DNA of 64,000 nucleotides from Heterodera schachtii. Lineage: Eukaryota > Nematoda > Chromadorea > Rhabditida > Heteroderidae. Below the pieces are notes generated by a model. It was not told the DNA's origin and made no database searches. It saw only the letters and a list, made by a program, of their open reading frames with translations. The stretch covers positions 62,001-126,000 of the forward strand of contig SIJG01000118.1 of NCBI GenBank assembly GCA_023374025.1, given 5' to 3'. Both the position numbers and the translations under genes were made by a program. Below, piece by piece: positions 1 to 11,671 of this stretch (position 1 is its first letter; the number at the start of each line of letters is the position of its first letter).

Positions 1-229
1 AAAATAAATATGCATTTCAATAAATAATAATTTATAAAAATTTTCCTTGATTAATTCACATTTACCTACATAATTATTATTCGGAAATATTATCAATTGG
101 CCAATATAAATAAAAATAGAAAATTGTTTTTCTTTAAAATAAACAATAAAAATTCAATTTATTTAATACAAATTTATGTAAACTTTACAATTTAATCAAA
201 TTTTATGTGTTTTATGAGAATATTTTAAA

Positions 230-470
230 ATATAAAATAAGCAAGACAATAAAACAGAGATATGGCAAGAATTAAAAAATTGAAGATTTTCAATAAATAG
301 AAAATTAACAAAGATAAATATATTGACAATTTCATATTTTTACTCGAAAAACTTTTATTTTTTAAAAGGACCATAAATAATTCGTTCAATTTTAATTTCC
401 AAAATCTTTTATCAATACGCAAAAAACGGTTGTAAGAACTTATATTATGATAGTTTGTAAAATATTATTT
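230..470 (+). repeat. Dispersed A+T-rich repeat, copy 1 (partner 52040-52280)
   Basis: Words recur in the same order about 52 kb away: GCAAGACAA, then CAGAGATA, GGCAAGAA, TTCAATAAA, AGAAAATT, then AATTCGTT and GGTTGTAA. Spacing is roughly conserved over about 240 bp and the copies are clearly diverged. There is no coding potential and no terminal repeat. It is an ancient dispersed repeat of unknown class. Confidence 0.6.
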
Positions 471-559
471 TCTAAAGAAACATATTGAAATCACAAATAA
501 TAAGCAAAGTTAAAATTTATATATTTAATTTAACACTTATTTGTTCTTTTGTCAAATTA

Positions 560-632
560 TAGGACAACACATAATATTAATAAATAATAAGTTTAAATTC
601 ATATTAATATTTGTTATATGGTGTCCTATGTC
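560..632. repeat. Small A+T-rich foldback
   Basis: ATAGGACAACACATAATATT at the left is an imperfect inverse complement of the right-hand end, which reads TGGTGTCCTAT. The two face each other across about 70 bp. It may be a tiny MITE or an inverted duplication. No target duplication was identified. Confidence 0.4.
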
Positions 633-965
633 AGGAAAATTTTAAAAATTTTCGAGCTAGGCCACCAGAAAATTTAAAAAAAAAAAATTTTGAGTCAGCA
701 GGGGGTGAAAAACATTTTTCTGGACATTTTAGGGTGCTGAAAACGAAAATGTTTATTTTGTTTCAGAAATTTTGAATTTTTTAAAAATGAATTTATGGAT
801 TTATTTGGAATTTCTATCTTCAAAGTGAAAAAAGTTATTCCAGAAATTCTTGAAAAAATATAATAATTTTTTAAGAAAAATGACTTTTGAAATCCGACTT
901 CTTTCTCTTTTATCAATTATTATTTAAAAAATTAAGTAACATTAAAGAAAAGTAATGTTTTATTG

Positions 966-1043
966 TCAATTAATAATTTAATATAAAAGAATAAAATATA
1001 ATTCAAAAAATATAAATATTATTTATCAACAAAAAATTTGATA
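966..1043 (+). repeat. A+T-rich repeat, copy 1 (partner 1825-1901)
   Basis: A block of about 76 bp (AATATAAAAGAATAAAATAT followed by AATTCAAAAAATATAAATAT) recurs at 1825-1901 with only a few differences and in the same orientation. The high similarity in such A+T-rich sequence argues for duplication, not coincidence. No function is evident. Confidence 0.6.
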
Positions 1044-1824
1044 AAATCGTTGAAAAAATTGGCAAAATTCAAAAACAAAGTTTAAACGAACGAAGAAAGG
1101 ATAAAATATTTATTTTCTTTTTTTTTACCTTTGTTTTTAAGTATTAAAAAAAAATTCACTTCCTCGTTTAAATATTCTCAACTAGAATGACCATTTAAAA
1201 GTTATTTATACATTTTTAAATCAGTCAATGGCCACAGCAAGATAATTAGCTGAAACTACTCGCGATCTTTGTTTTAATTTAAATCAATTCATTCAATTCA
1301 GATTTATAAATTATCTATATTAAAGTATAAATTTGAGATCAAAATAAATAAATGAAATATTTAAATATATAAATAATTCAGTGTTAAAATTCGATGCTCG
1401 CTAACTTTTATAATGGTAAAAACGATACAGTTAAAGCTCAAAGAACACTAAATTTTATCTCGTAAATTTACATATGTAAAGTTTTTCAACAAAAAAACTT
1501 TATTAAAATATTTAATACAAAAAATTAAACTTTTTATGATTAAAACTAATTCAAAGATTTAACTTCTATATATAATAAAATAAAATAAATGGATTTATTT
1601 TTAATTTTAATTTAAAATGCTAAAGTAATATTATAATTCAAAAAATGGTGCAATAATTCAATATTTGAATATAGCATTTATACTTACAAATTTATAAAAA
1701 GTAAAATATAAATATTTAAATAATATTTGAAAATTTACAATTAAAATTTCAGATTTTCCTGGTTTGTGGCGAGTGGAATCATGGTCCGGTGATGGACCTT
1801 TTTATTAAAAATAATAATAAAGAT

Positions 1825-1901
1825 AAATAATATAAAAGAATAAAATATAATTCAAGAAATATAAATATTATTTAATGAACTAAAAATCTGATAAAAATTT
1901 T
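1825..1901 (+). repeat. A+T-rich repeat, copy 2 (partner 966-1043)
   Basis: Second copy of the block at 966-1043, about 860 bp away in direct orientation. It lies just after a locally GC-richer patch (about 1755-1800: CTGGTTTGTGGCGAGTGG, then GGTCCGGTGATGGACC) of the variable kind seen elsewhere inside conserved A+T-rich frames. Confidence 0.6.
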
Positions 1902-4434
1902 AAATATATTACCTAAATAAATCTCAATAAAATCTATTTAATGTTAAGACCATTAATCATTCTCTTAAGTTGTTTTAATAATTTCAATTTTCGAAGCTAA
2001 ACAAAAAAAAATAATTCTGAAATTTTCATCATTTTTAATTTTAGTTCAATTTAAAAATTTTTGTTTTTCAATAACTAATTAATAATTTTCTTTAAAATTA
2101 TAATAAATATTTAAGAATTTAGTTTAATGAAAACGTTTATCCTTCACAACTTTTTACTCATCAGTCTCCTAAATCATATAAAAATTAAAAATATTTACAG
2201 GCAGCGCACAAATTAAAAAGAATAATTTTCATTTGAAAATATAAAAAAATAAACCAATTAAAAGAAAAAATTATAATAATTCAAAAGCAGTTATTGCCAT
2301 AATTATATTAATTCTACCATATCTTATTTTTTAAACCATTAGCAAAAAAGATTTTAGAAGAAAAATTTTTGGGTTCATAATTTGGTAATTTGATGACTTT
2401 ATCACGCGCATAATTTAAGATATAAATATTAAATATAACAATATTATTACAAAAAAAAGAGGTCACTATAAAAAAGCAAGCATTTTTTGTTTTTCTAAGA
2501 AAGTTTTGATCAGAATTTTTGATTTTTAGAATTATTTTATTTATTTATTCATTAATTTTTGTGAATTCTATGTAAATTTATTTAAACCATTAATTAAATT
2601 GGATAGAATAAATATTTAATTAAATTGTTCATTAATTATCTTTAATCAAAATTCATTAGAGCACAAAATCTGCTGAAAAAATTAAATAAATCATAAAAAC
2701 ACTAGAAAAATTTGCTTGTGAAAGTCTGACAAAACTACAGCAAATTCAAGAGTATTAATTAGCAAAAAAAAAATAGATAAATATAATTTATAAAAGTAAT
2801 CAAAATAAATAGAACAATTAAAATATATTTAAAAATCTGAGAAGTCCATCAAAATTTGTAAATATTATCATGGTATATAAAAATGAAAAAGGAAAAATTT
2901 AAATATTTCTCGTTTACTTAATAAAATATAAAACTTGTGATCAATTTAAAAATAATTTTATCTTATCGTATAAATACAGAATTAATTTTTTATTTAAAAG
3001 CAGGAAGATGACTGCACCAAAAAACTTACAATATGGGGAAGGACAAGAAAGAAGACATTATTTGCCAATCATTTCATAAATGAAGAAATTACAATAGATA
3101 ATAACATAAAATTTTATATTATATTCATATATTGTACAAATTTCTATATTATGGTTTTGGGTGTTTTTGCCATTCTATCAATTTTATTAAATTTAATATA
3201 AAATAACTATAAGTAATTATTAAAAATAAATAAATAATATATAAATCACAATTTAGTTAAATAAAGTAATTTTAAGAAGGCCTTGCAAATTTTGCGCGGA
3301 AACAATTGCGAAAAAAGAGAAAAATATGAGAATAAAATTAGTTATCAAAAATAAAAATAAACTAATATATAAAGAAATAAAATGAATATTAATTGGGTAA
3401 AATAAACAAATTTAAAATGCAAAATAAATGGATTTAAATATGTTTACCCATTCAATCTTATTGCTTAAGAAGCATTTTATAAAATAGATAGAATTTAATT
3501 CATTTTTGTTTTACGATTTATAACAAAGCAAATTAAATTTAAATATTTTTTGATAAAACTATTTTGTTTTTTCAATAAAAAATATATTATTTATTAAATA
3601 ATTTTTAAATAAAAAATAATATTGTATAATATAACACGTAAATTTGCCCGATTTTTTGTACAAAATAAATGCTGAAACAAAGGAATGAAATTTTAAAAGA
3701 GATATTTCAAACAAATGAAAAAATTAAAATAATTTATATCATTTATTGATATAAATGATTTATTTAAATAAGCAATAAAAACAAATTAATATATTATGAA
3801 AAAGTAATTTGCTATATTGAAAATTCAATAAAAAGCTTATAAATAAAATATTGCTTTCTTAATTTAAAAACATTTTAAATAAATAGAATCATCTTAAAAT
3901 CTAACAGATTTTTTTATATAAAAATAAAACAACCGTTCTAATGTCCAAGAGAAATTAATACTTTTAATAATAGCTATGGATATTTTTAGTATTTAACTAA
4001 AACAAAAAAACAAAAGTACTTTTGGAAATTAAAAATTGTCAAAAAAAATAAATTAGTTATTTATCAAAATATAATTATTTTTTTTATAATACCATGAATT
4101 AAAAAATAATAATAATGCTTAAATATTTTCATTCAAAGTAACGATAACATTTTAAACCAAATCCAAATTGATGGATTTGATATTTTATCAATAGGATACA
4201 TTGTTGTAAATGACAGGATTAATCTAAAAATTAGAAAAATTGGCTATTTTTGTAAAAAATTAATTACATTAAATAACACCAAAAATAATTTGTTTTTCAT
4301 AATAAAAATCTCAAATAATATAAATTATATTTGAATGGCTGTGATTTATATTTTTTTCATTTTCGATCAGTAAAATAAATAAATTTACAACTGTATAAAT
4401 AAGAGTGCTAACTAGAGATCGGAATTTTCCACAT

Positions 4435-4568
4435 ACACGGGCACGGGCACGGGCTACGGGCTTGGCATTGACACGGGTCACGGGCTCACGGGCTAAAAAC
4501 CCGTAAAACCCGTGTGCCCGTGAAACCCGTGTTCAAGAATAACACGGGCCCGTACACGGGCACGGGTT
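4435..4568. repeat. Left subterminal CACGGG-word array of the hAT element
   Basis: About 130 bp of tandem and inverted copies of CACGGGC (first part) and its complement GCCCGTG or ACCCGTG (second part), so the block is self-complementary. A matching block lies at the right end in the same direction, not inverted. In hAT elements such subterminal repeats are usually transposase binding sites; that role is inferred here. Confidence 0.85.
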
Positions 4569-4724
4569 TTTTTAAATAATTTTTTAATTTAAAAATCAGC
4601 TTAAATAATGCAAATTTTGAATAAGTCAATTGAAAAGAGTTCATAATAAATTTATTATAAAATTTTAATAAGCAAAATTCAAAAGAACGAATAATTTGCA
4701 ATCAAAATAAATTGGTTAAACATT

Positions 4725-6891
4725 TCAGTATTTGTAATTGATTTCCGGGAGTGCTTTGTTTAAAAAAATTAACATTTCGGCTGTTTCCGGTTTCAACTGA
4801 GATCGCCTGTAATCGTAAACGTCCCTTGCAACTTTAAAAGTGGCTTCGCTTGGCAAACTTGTTGCAGGAGCAGAAAGGTACTTTCGCGCAATTTTGGACA
4901 AAAGTGGAAATTTCGGTGCCATTTTTCGCCATGCTTCAACCGGATCATCACGCGAGTCTCCACAACCGGCTGCCAAATATTTGTTAAATTCGTCTTCGAT
5001 GTCATTGGTTATCACTTAATTTATTTTATATTCAAAATACATTGATAAATTAATGCCTTCATTCTCTTTATTGCTTGATGACGCAATTTCATTGAGTTCG
5101 TCAAACAGAGAAGCCCTTTGTTTTTTTATAGGCGGCGGCGGTGGACAGTCAAGCTCATCAATTTCCGTAATTGGCGGGCTAATGAACACGGCATTTTCTT
5201 CTTTTATCCATGTCAAAATTTTTGCCAGAAAGATGTTTCTACGTTCGAGCAAAAATTTGTCTTTGAACCGAACGTCAAAAAATGTTGATAGGCAATGAAC
5301 AATAAAACACAGAAAATTGGAATGAACTAAATAAATATGTGTTTATGAACCGTTTTTCGCGTAGGCCAAAGAAATATTTTTCGATCTCATTGACCAACGA
5401 GCATCGAACACTGTCGATTTCTTTGTTCATCAATTTGGCATTAAATAGCTTGCTGTGGAGTGTCACAGCAATTGGAATTTGGGCTAAAAATATGCGATTT
5501 AACTTAGAATTAAAAATTTTGTTAACCCGACAAAGCTGATTTCATGAGCATTTTTGAAGCTTCTTCAATTGGCTGAAGCAAAATAATTAATTCTTCAATA
5601 AGCTTCCACTCTTCCTCGGTTAATGTCAAATCAAAACTCCGATTTTCGAACGCATATTGGTAAATAGCATCCTTTTGTTCTAACAAACGTGAAATCATTG
5701 CCAACGCCGAATTCCAACGCACAGGTATTTCCTAAATACAAATATTAGACGCAAATTGTTTTTAGTAAAAACTTGTAAAAGTGAATGCTCCGGTAGCTCA
5801 AGAATTGACTGAATGTTTTGCAGCATGCCCAACGCTTTGTTTGAATGTTTAAAATGTGAGACAACTTTTCGACACTGTTTGAGCAAATCCGCAATTTTCT
5901 CAAGCCTGATACTCTTTTGAACGACGAGATTGAGTAAATGTGCGCCACAGCTCACATTTGCAAATGCTAAAAGTGGGTTCATTAGGCCTCGTTCCTCAGC
6001 CCTTGTCTCAGAAAATGCCTACAATCAAATCAAATAATTTAAAACAAAAAACAATATCAACCGCTTTCATGTTCGCCGCAGAATCGGTCACAAAACAATG
6101 TATTTTCTCATCACCAATTTGCCATTCACTAATGATTTTGTCCAGCAATTTTGCAATTTCTTGACCAGTATGTGAGCCCGGAAATTCGCACACAGCCAAA
6201 ACGCGGTTTTCCTTAACCCAATTTGAAGCAATTCCATGCGCGGTTAAGCTTAAATACACACTTTTTATCCCACATGTTCACCGCCTTTTTACCATAGAAA
6301 ATTGTTGCTTGGCCCGCTCCAAGCATCAGTTGTGAATGAAAGCCATTCACATTCTTCTAATTCGTTTTTGATTTTCTTCCGCACTTGCTTATACACATCA
6401 GGAAGAATTTGCTTTCTGTAATGGCTCTCATCCTAAACATTAAATGTTCAGAAGCTTTAAAACAGCAAAAACTTTAATTTGTTGAGGTGCGAGCAATGAA
6501 TGAAAAGTGGGATGATCAATCGCCTTGAACGAAGTGTTTGTGGCAGTTACAAAATTAATTACTTTTTTGTCCATGACAGAAAGTGTACCTATAAATTTCC
6601 TAATCTGCAATAAAAATAAAGAATTATTTACCACTAGAACACGGAAGAAATGTTGTGAGTTTTTTTTTGAGACTGATCAACTTTCGATTTTTCTTCCAAC
6701 CGTTTGTATTTCACCACGTACGACGAATTTGCATGGAGTTTGGAAAACAGATGCGTGATTAGCGCTTTCAAGCTCCCATTTTTTCTTTCAAATGTAAATT
6801 TTGGCCGTTGGTTTTCTTTGCAATCAATGCACTCAGCTTTGCCTTCTGGTAATTTATTAAATAAGCCAATTTTCCAAATAATTGCCGTCAT
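4725..6891 (-). CDS. hAT-family transposase with N-terminal BED zinc finger
   Basis: A transposase of about 620 residues, the usual hAT size, read on the minus strand through short introns. I chose the ATG at 6891 because it begins a BED finger at once (Cys21, Cys24, His47, His53). Exons 6891-6643, 6604-6473, 6432-6293, 6260-6062, 6018-5773, 5731-5527 and from 5483 join in phase through GT-AG introns of 38, 40, 32, 43, 41 and 43 nt. Landmarks in order are FTTDAWSG (first catalytic Asp), [10 protein letters not shown] (second Asp), [17 protein letters not shown], an [10 protein letters not shown] block, and the C-terminal hATC dimerisation domain ([30 protein letters not shown]). Two joints, near 5270-5330 and 5000-5020, need a frame change I cannot explain by an intron, so the copy may carry two frameshifts. 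It probably recognises the subterminal CACGGG arrays (inference). Confidence 0.85.
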
Positions 6892-7054
6892 AATTCCGGG
6901 ATCTAAAATTTCTAATAAAATTACCAGTGAAGATAGTATACGGAAAATAAAACGAATTTTCATTGAATTACAAAATTTAAATGAATTGCAGACAATAAAA
7001 TGTTTATTTTGGCGAAACGTATTACAAAAAGATCTCAATTTAGCTGGCGAAAAA

Positions 7055-7241
7055 ACCCGTAACCCGTGTCACTTTTTACACGGGCACGGGCACGGGCTAC
7101 GGGCTTTGCATCGACACGGGTCACGGGCTCACGGGCTAAAAACCCGTAAAACCCGTGTGCCCGTGAAACCCGTGTCAGCCTAAAAAAACACGGGTTACGG
7201 GCTACGGGCCCGTGAAAACCCGTGCACGGGCCCGGCCCGTG
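7055..7241. repeat. Right subterminal CACGGG-word array of the hAT element
   Basis: A GC-rich array of CACGGGC and ACCCGTG words. About 100 bp (near 7079-7180) is nearly identical to the left array in direct orientation, including ACGGGTCACGGGCTCACGGG and the AAAAACCCGTAAAACCCGTG step. Extra words (TACGGGCCCGTG, CACGGGCCCGGCCCGTG) lie nearer the terminus, so this array is longer than the left one. Confidence 0.85.
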
Positions 7242-7260
7242 TCCGATCTCTAGTGCTAAC

Positions 7261-10200
7261 TCAATCGGATTCCTCCAAAGAACCAAGAGATTGTAAAAAA
7301 AGAGTCTTAACGTTTAGATTATTTAAATATAAAGATTTATAAAACAAAGAAATAAAATTTGAAAAGCAAAAATAAAAAATATGGTTGAAAAAATTCGTAT
7401 AGAATTATATTTAATATTTTTGATTTTCACAAATGAAGAATAGAAAATTAAAAAAAATTCTATTAATCAAAGTATAAAAACCAGCAAAATTAAATGACCT
7501 TAATACATATTATTTGATATCCGTAATTTCTTTCTATCAGTAATTTATTTTGAGTCTAACGGCTTAAACTTTGACTTTTATGAATTAAATCAAAAATTAT
7601 TAGTCGGTTTTAAGTTACTTAGTATTTTAACAATAAAGAAAGGCGTGAATGTGAGAAAGCAAACGAATTGTTTTTTAGTAAATTATTCAAAAATCATTTG
7701 ATTTCTTCATAAAAAACAATTAATAAAAACTTAGATTTTTTAATTAAATATTAATTTGTATTTTTTTGGGAAAAAACTATTCTTATGTCTTTGAAAATCT
7801 AAAACAAAAAAATATTTGCGAAGACGAGATTGGGGAAAAATTTTTTTGACTGTTAAATCAAAAATAACAGATCGAAAGACTTAACTAAACAATTCAATAT
7901 ATTACAAAAAGAATTTTCCAATTTAAACAATACATTACCATAATATATAATAATGTGATGAATGTATATGAAAAGAATAAATTAAAATAACAAATAATAA
8001 ATTTAATTCATAAATTCTTTAAATAATGTCAAGGTTTAAAATATAATGAAAAGATGTTTTATATTTACAAAGCTTTATGTTTATGACAAAAATTATCTTC
8101 CTTAAATTACATAAAAATTCAATTTTTTCGCCGGTAACCGTCGGCACCCAACGCCTGCCCACCTCCACCCACCTTTTATGCATTTTTTGAATTAATATAA
8201 TAAATTTGTTGAATAAAAAATTATTATAAATTTCAAATTTTATTTCTTTTTTTTTTAAATGGGACAAAAATGAGAAAAAATTGCTATTTATTAAGAAATT
8301 TCGAAATTAGAGATAAAGAATACAACCAAAAATGATGTTCAATTATATAAAACACATTAAAGAAAATTTTTAAAAATATAACTCGACAAAAATCTTTTCA
8401 GCAAAGAATTATTTAATAAAAATTTTTATCGAAAACATCTAAATCGCCGGTTAGACAAATAGTGGAAAAGATTTTGTGATAACTGAAACTGGACCAATAG
8501 ATAATTATAATAATATAAAAACAAAAAAATAAAATTTCAATACAAACGCAAAAACTTACAATGGTCAGAAACGGTAATGAATTGTAATTAAAAATAAAAT
8601 TGTTCCTTATGATTTAACTTGAAGAAGAAAAAAATCAGTGTTAATTGAAAAAGTATTAATTACATAAAAAAATCCAGTGAATGTACTACTTAAAGATAAC
8701 CCGATACTTATATTCTAAAAACATTAAAATAATGCTTTTTGAAACATATTTATAATAATATTTAAATTTTATTTAAAATAAACTGAAAATTTTTAAAATT
8801 AATTTTGATAAAATTTAATTCATTAAAGTCATTTTGATTATTTAAGGAACAAGGTTTTTTAAAACGATTCATAATGCGGATGGGACAAGAAAGAAGTCAT
8901 TTAAAAATAATTAAATAACGATTTAATTAATTTATAATAAATTCACATTTAAATGATATCTACAAAAAATACTAATTTTAATATTTATTTTTTTAAACAA
9001 AAGGATATAAATAACTTATTTAATAAAATACTATTAATATTTCGCCAAGAGAATAATTTACTTTTTTAAAAATATGAGGAATACACACGGAAAATTCGCC
9101 AAATAGACTTAAGAAATTAATTGAAAATTTTCAATAAAATTCAGATTTTACTGGTATGACCACATCGTATAAACTATTCTGACTAAACAATAGTTCATAT
9201 CCTAAATACAATTAAAAACACTCTGCACTCTGGTTTTAAACATCTTAGTATAAACAAATTAAGGAATAAAAAATAAACCCTTGAAAGCCAACAAAAAAGA
9301 TTCAAATATAAAAAATAACTAAAACCCGAATAAATCAAAAAAGATTTTTTTTTTCAAATTTTGAGGCGGTTAGAACATACATATCAAATGTTTAATTAGT
9401 GGAAATGAACCAAAATTTGAAAATTAAATCTAAAATCATTATAAAAAAGGATAATTAAGGTCAACTGAATATGGAAGAAAAAAAATTGAAAAAAAAGATA
9501 GATGAAACATTGGAAAATTTCGCATGTCATTTTGTCCAACAATTCAAAGTAACTGGAATCAGTAAATGAATAGGTACAAATTTTATCCTTAAATCAACAA
9601 AAATAATAAAAATTTTGTAAGGTCGGAATTTTGTAATTTAAATAAAAATTTAAAAAATCTTTGATTACTCCAATCCAATAGATAAGAATAATGGATGCCA
9701 AATTTGCACTGAAAATAAAGTATTTTTCAGACATTATTATTAAAGTAAAATTTAATATTTAAACAAATAAAAAAATTGTGAATAAAATTTTAAAATAAAT
9801 AAAAGTTCAACACAAAATGCTACCGAAAAGTCTGTGTTCAAAATAAGACACCCGACAAGAATAATTGATTATCCATTTTGAACAAATAAATTTAAGTGAG
9901 GGATAACTAAAATTTAAATTAAAAAAAAATTGATTTATTATTTAAAAAAATATTGAAATTTATTTAAATTGCCGAAGAAAATTTAATGAATTATTTTGCA
10001 AAAAAAAAAAGTTTTAATTTCAAAATTAATTATTTAAAATAATATTGCAAGCCTTCATACTAAAATTAAATTTTAAAATTTATATATTTTATCACTAAAT
10101 AAATTTAGTGCAAAATAAAATTTTATTAATTTTAGCGTTCAAAATAATTAATTAATAATGAAAGTCAATAAGTTACTTATTAAAATAAAATCACTTGCAA

Positions 10201-10445
10201 TTATAAAGAAAATTTATAAATATTTATAAACTAATAAAAAAATAAGTTGCTCAACTTTAATAATAAAGCATGGGTGACTGCAATTAAAAAATTTCTGATT
10301 TCCGACGTTTTTGGCTCGAATTTCGATTTTCAACTTTAAATGTGAATTTAGTCATATCATATATTAAAATCAAATGAACACTGAGAAGACCAAAAAAAAA
10401 GAAAAAAAATATAAAGCCAGATTAATTAATAAAATTAAAGCAATT
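7261..10445. other. A+T-rich gene-free stretch
   Basis: No gene or intact element is recognised. A GC-richer island at about 8117-8180 (CGCCGGTAACCGTCGGCACC, then CCACCTCCACCCACC) stands out against the background. A GGGACAAGAAAGAAG word at 8883 resembles one at 3037. A copy of the TTCTTGTC module (minus orientation) lies at 9810-9885. Confidence 0.5.
9810..9885 (-). repeat. TTCTTGTC module, copy A
   Basis: Read on the minus strand, an A+T-rich frame ending ATTATTCTTGTC is followed by a GC-richer unique core of about 35 bp and then ATTTTGTGTTGAAC. The same frame with a different core recurs at several other sites. This copy has the uninterrupted string GACAAGAATAATTGATTATC on the plus strand, which matches the pre-insertion state of copy E (58765). 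Confidence 0.55.
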
Positions 10446-10565
10446 TACCGTATTTCTTCGATTATATCCCCCCCTCGATTAGATCCCCCCTCTCGAATAA
10501 AGCCCCCCTTTTGAGGGGGGTTGAACAATAGAGCCCCCGGGGGCTATAATCGAAGAAGTACGGTA
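10446..10565. mobile_element. Small MITE with 19-bp inverted repeats and TA flanks
   Basis: CCGTATTTCTTCGATTATA at 10448 is the inverse complement, with one mismatch, of the sequence ending at 10563; TA borders both ends, so a TA target duplication is likely (Tc1/mariner-like, inferred). The roughly 116-bp interior carries C-runs, a CCCCTTTTGAGGGG palindrome and a CCCCCGGGGG palindrome. There is no coding capacity. Confidence 0.75.
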
Positions 10566-11159
10566 TATAATAAGTTTTAATTCATTTTTAAGAAAAAAAA
10601 ATCAGTTGAAATTAATTACACCTAAAATAATAAATTTTAATTTTCTACCCTAAAAATGCGAAAATATATTAGAGAGGAATTATATTAAATTTCATATATC
10701 AGATAAAATTTAATTAAATATTTCATCAACAATATTAATAAATTTTAAATATTAAGGCAACATTCAACAACGAACTTACATATGGAATTTTCTTTTTAAA
10801 ATATTTTAAAAAATTAAGAGAATACTCTAAAAAATGAATATATTTTTTTAAACTTCATAAAAAATTTTGAAAAAAATATAAAAATTCAATTAAACTAATT
10901 ATTAAAAAGTGAAACGTGATATCAATAATGTTTTATGTTTGTTCTATATTTGCCTGTAAAAATTATTCAATTATTTTCTCAGAATGTTTTTCTTGTCATA
11001 ATTAAAACTTGAGTGAAATTTGTTAACAAACTTTTCCAAAAAAAAAAAACCAAATTTATCAATTTGTGCAATTAAAAGAATAACTATGAGAGAAAATGAA
11101 ACAAAATTTTAAATTTAGCGAAAATTTAATTAAAATTTTATAAAATTCACCAAACTAAA

Positions 11160-11215
11160 AATGGGCAATTATTGGACAAAATCTATTCATAAATCTGGCA
11201 AACTCGTTTTTTTCT
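11160..11215 (-). repeat. Diverged relic of the repeat at about 55865-55910
   Basis: The plus-strand string TTGGACAAAATC followed by a CA-AAAT-TG pattern resembles the complement of 55865-55910. In translation both give a WTK-S-HK pattern, which I take as a shared repeat and not a gene. It is a short and tentative match. Confidence 0.3.
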
Positions 11216-11512
11216 GTGGCACTGCCGAGTTAAAAATAAATTCATATGAAATAATATTAACAGGTCTCCATGCGAGAGCACGAGAATCATTAAGAATAAG
11301 GCATGTATTTCAGCATAAATTAAGATATAAAATAATTAATTAAATAATAAAAAATATTTATTCTTTAAATTAAAATTTAAAAAAACAGATACACGATTAA
11401 ACAAATATAATATTCACAATAATAACATAAGAAAAATAAAATAATTCGGAAAAGTTAAAAATTGACCCAATAGAATAAACAAAAGAGATGTAAAAAAGAA
11501 TATTTTTTATAC

Positions 11513-11671
11513 ATAATGACTAGAGCCCGGCGGGAGTCCCGCGGGAGTTTACGGGAGTCCCGCTCCCGACTCCCGCTTTTTTCGGTGAACGGGAGTTTAA
11601 CGGGAGCGGGAGTTTTACGGGATTCCCGCTCCCGCTCCCGGAAATTTTTTTTACCGTCCTATGATAATGAC
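11513..11671. mobile_element. Non-autonomous hAT-like insertion with CGGGAG-word array
   Basis: The element starts TAGAGCCCGGCGGGAG at 11521. It is followed by about 115 bp of CGGGAG words in both orientations (GCGGGAGTTTACGGGAGTCC, CGCTCCCGACTCCCGC, GGAGCGGGAG). An 8-bp direct repeat ATAATGAC flanks it (11513-11520 and 11664-11671). The right terminus (…GTCCTATG) matches the left poorly, so the right end may be altered or two bases off. No coding capacity. Confidence 0.7.

Larger units (their letters stand above)
1..4404. other. A+T-rich gene-free stretch made of old repeats
   Basis: No coding region, RNA gene or intact element is recognisable; open frames are short, low in complexity and unlike any family I know. 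The stretch is A-rich on the plus strand. It contains relics listed separately (230-470, 560-632, 966-1043, 1825-1901). Bases 1917-2000 also resemble 56970-57065: both have an ACCATTAAT word followed by a TTTCAATTTT word. A CAGGGGGTG word at 698 looks like a hAT-type terminus, but no partner end is visible. Confidence 0.6.
4413..7252 (-). mobile_element. Complete hAT-type DNA transposon
   Basis: The ends are perfect 11-bp inverted repeats, TAGAGATCGGA at 4413-4423 and its complement ending at 7252. They are flanked by a perfect 8-bp target duplication GTGCTAAC (4405-4412 and 7253-7260), the hAT signature. The element is 2,840 bp and encodes one transposase on the minus strand. Large GC-rich subterminal arrays of the CACGGG word lie at both ends and contrast sharply with the A+T-rich interior. 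An intact duplication and perfect ends suggest a fairly recent insertion. Autonomy is uncertain because two joints in the transposase frame are unresolved. Confidence 0.93.

Noticed and set aside
4401..7260. Reading the broken transposase frames as several small genes
   Set aside because: The pieces join in phase through short GT-AG introns and carry the hAT motifs in the proper order, so it is one gene.
7035..7286. Arg/Gly/Pro-rich frame at the right end of the hAT element
   Set aside because: It is a translation of the CACGGG array, not a separate gene.
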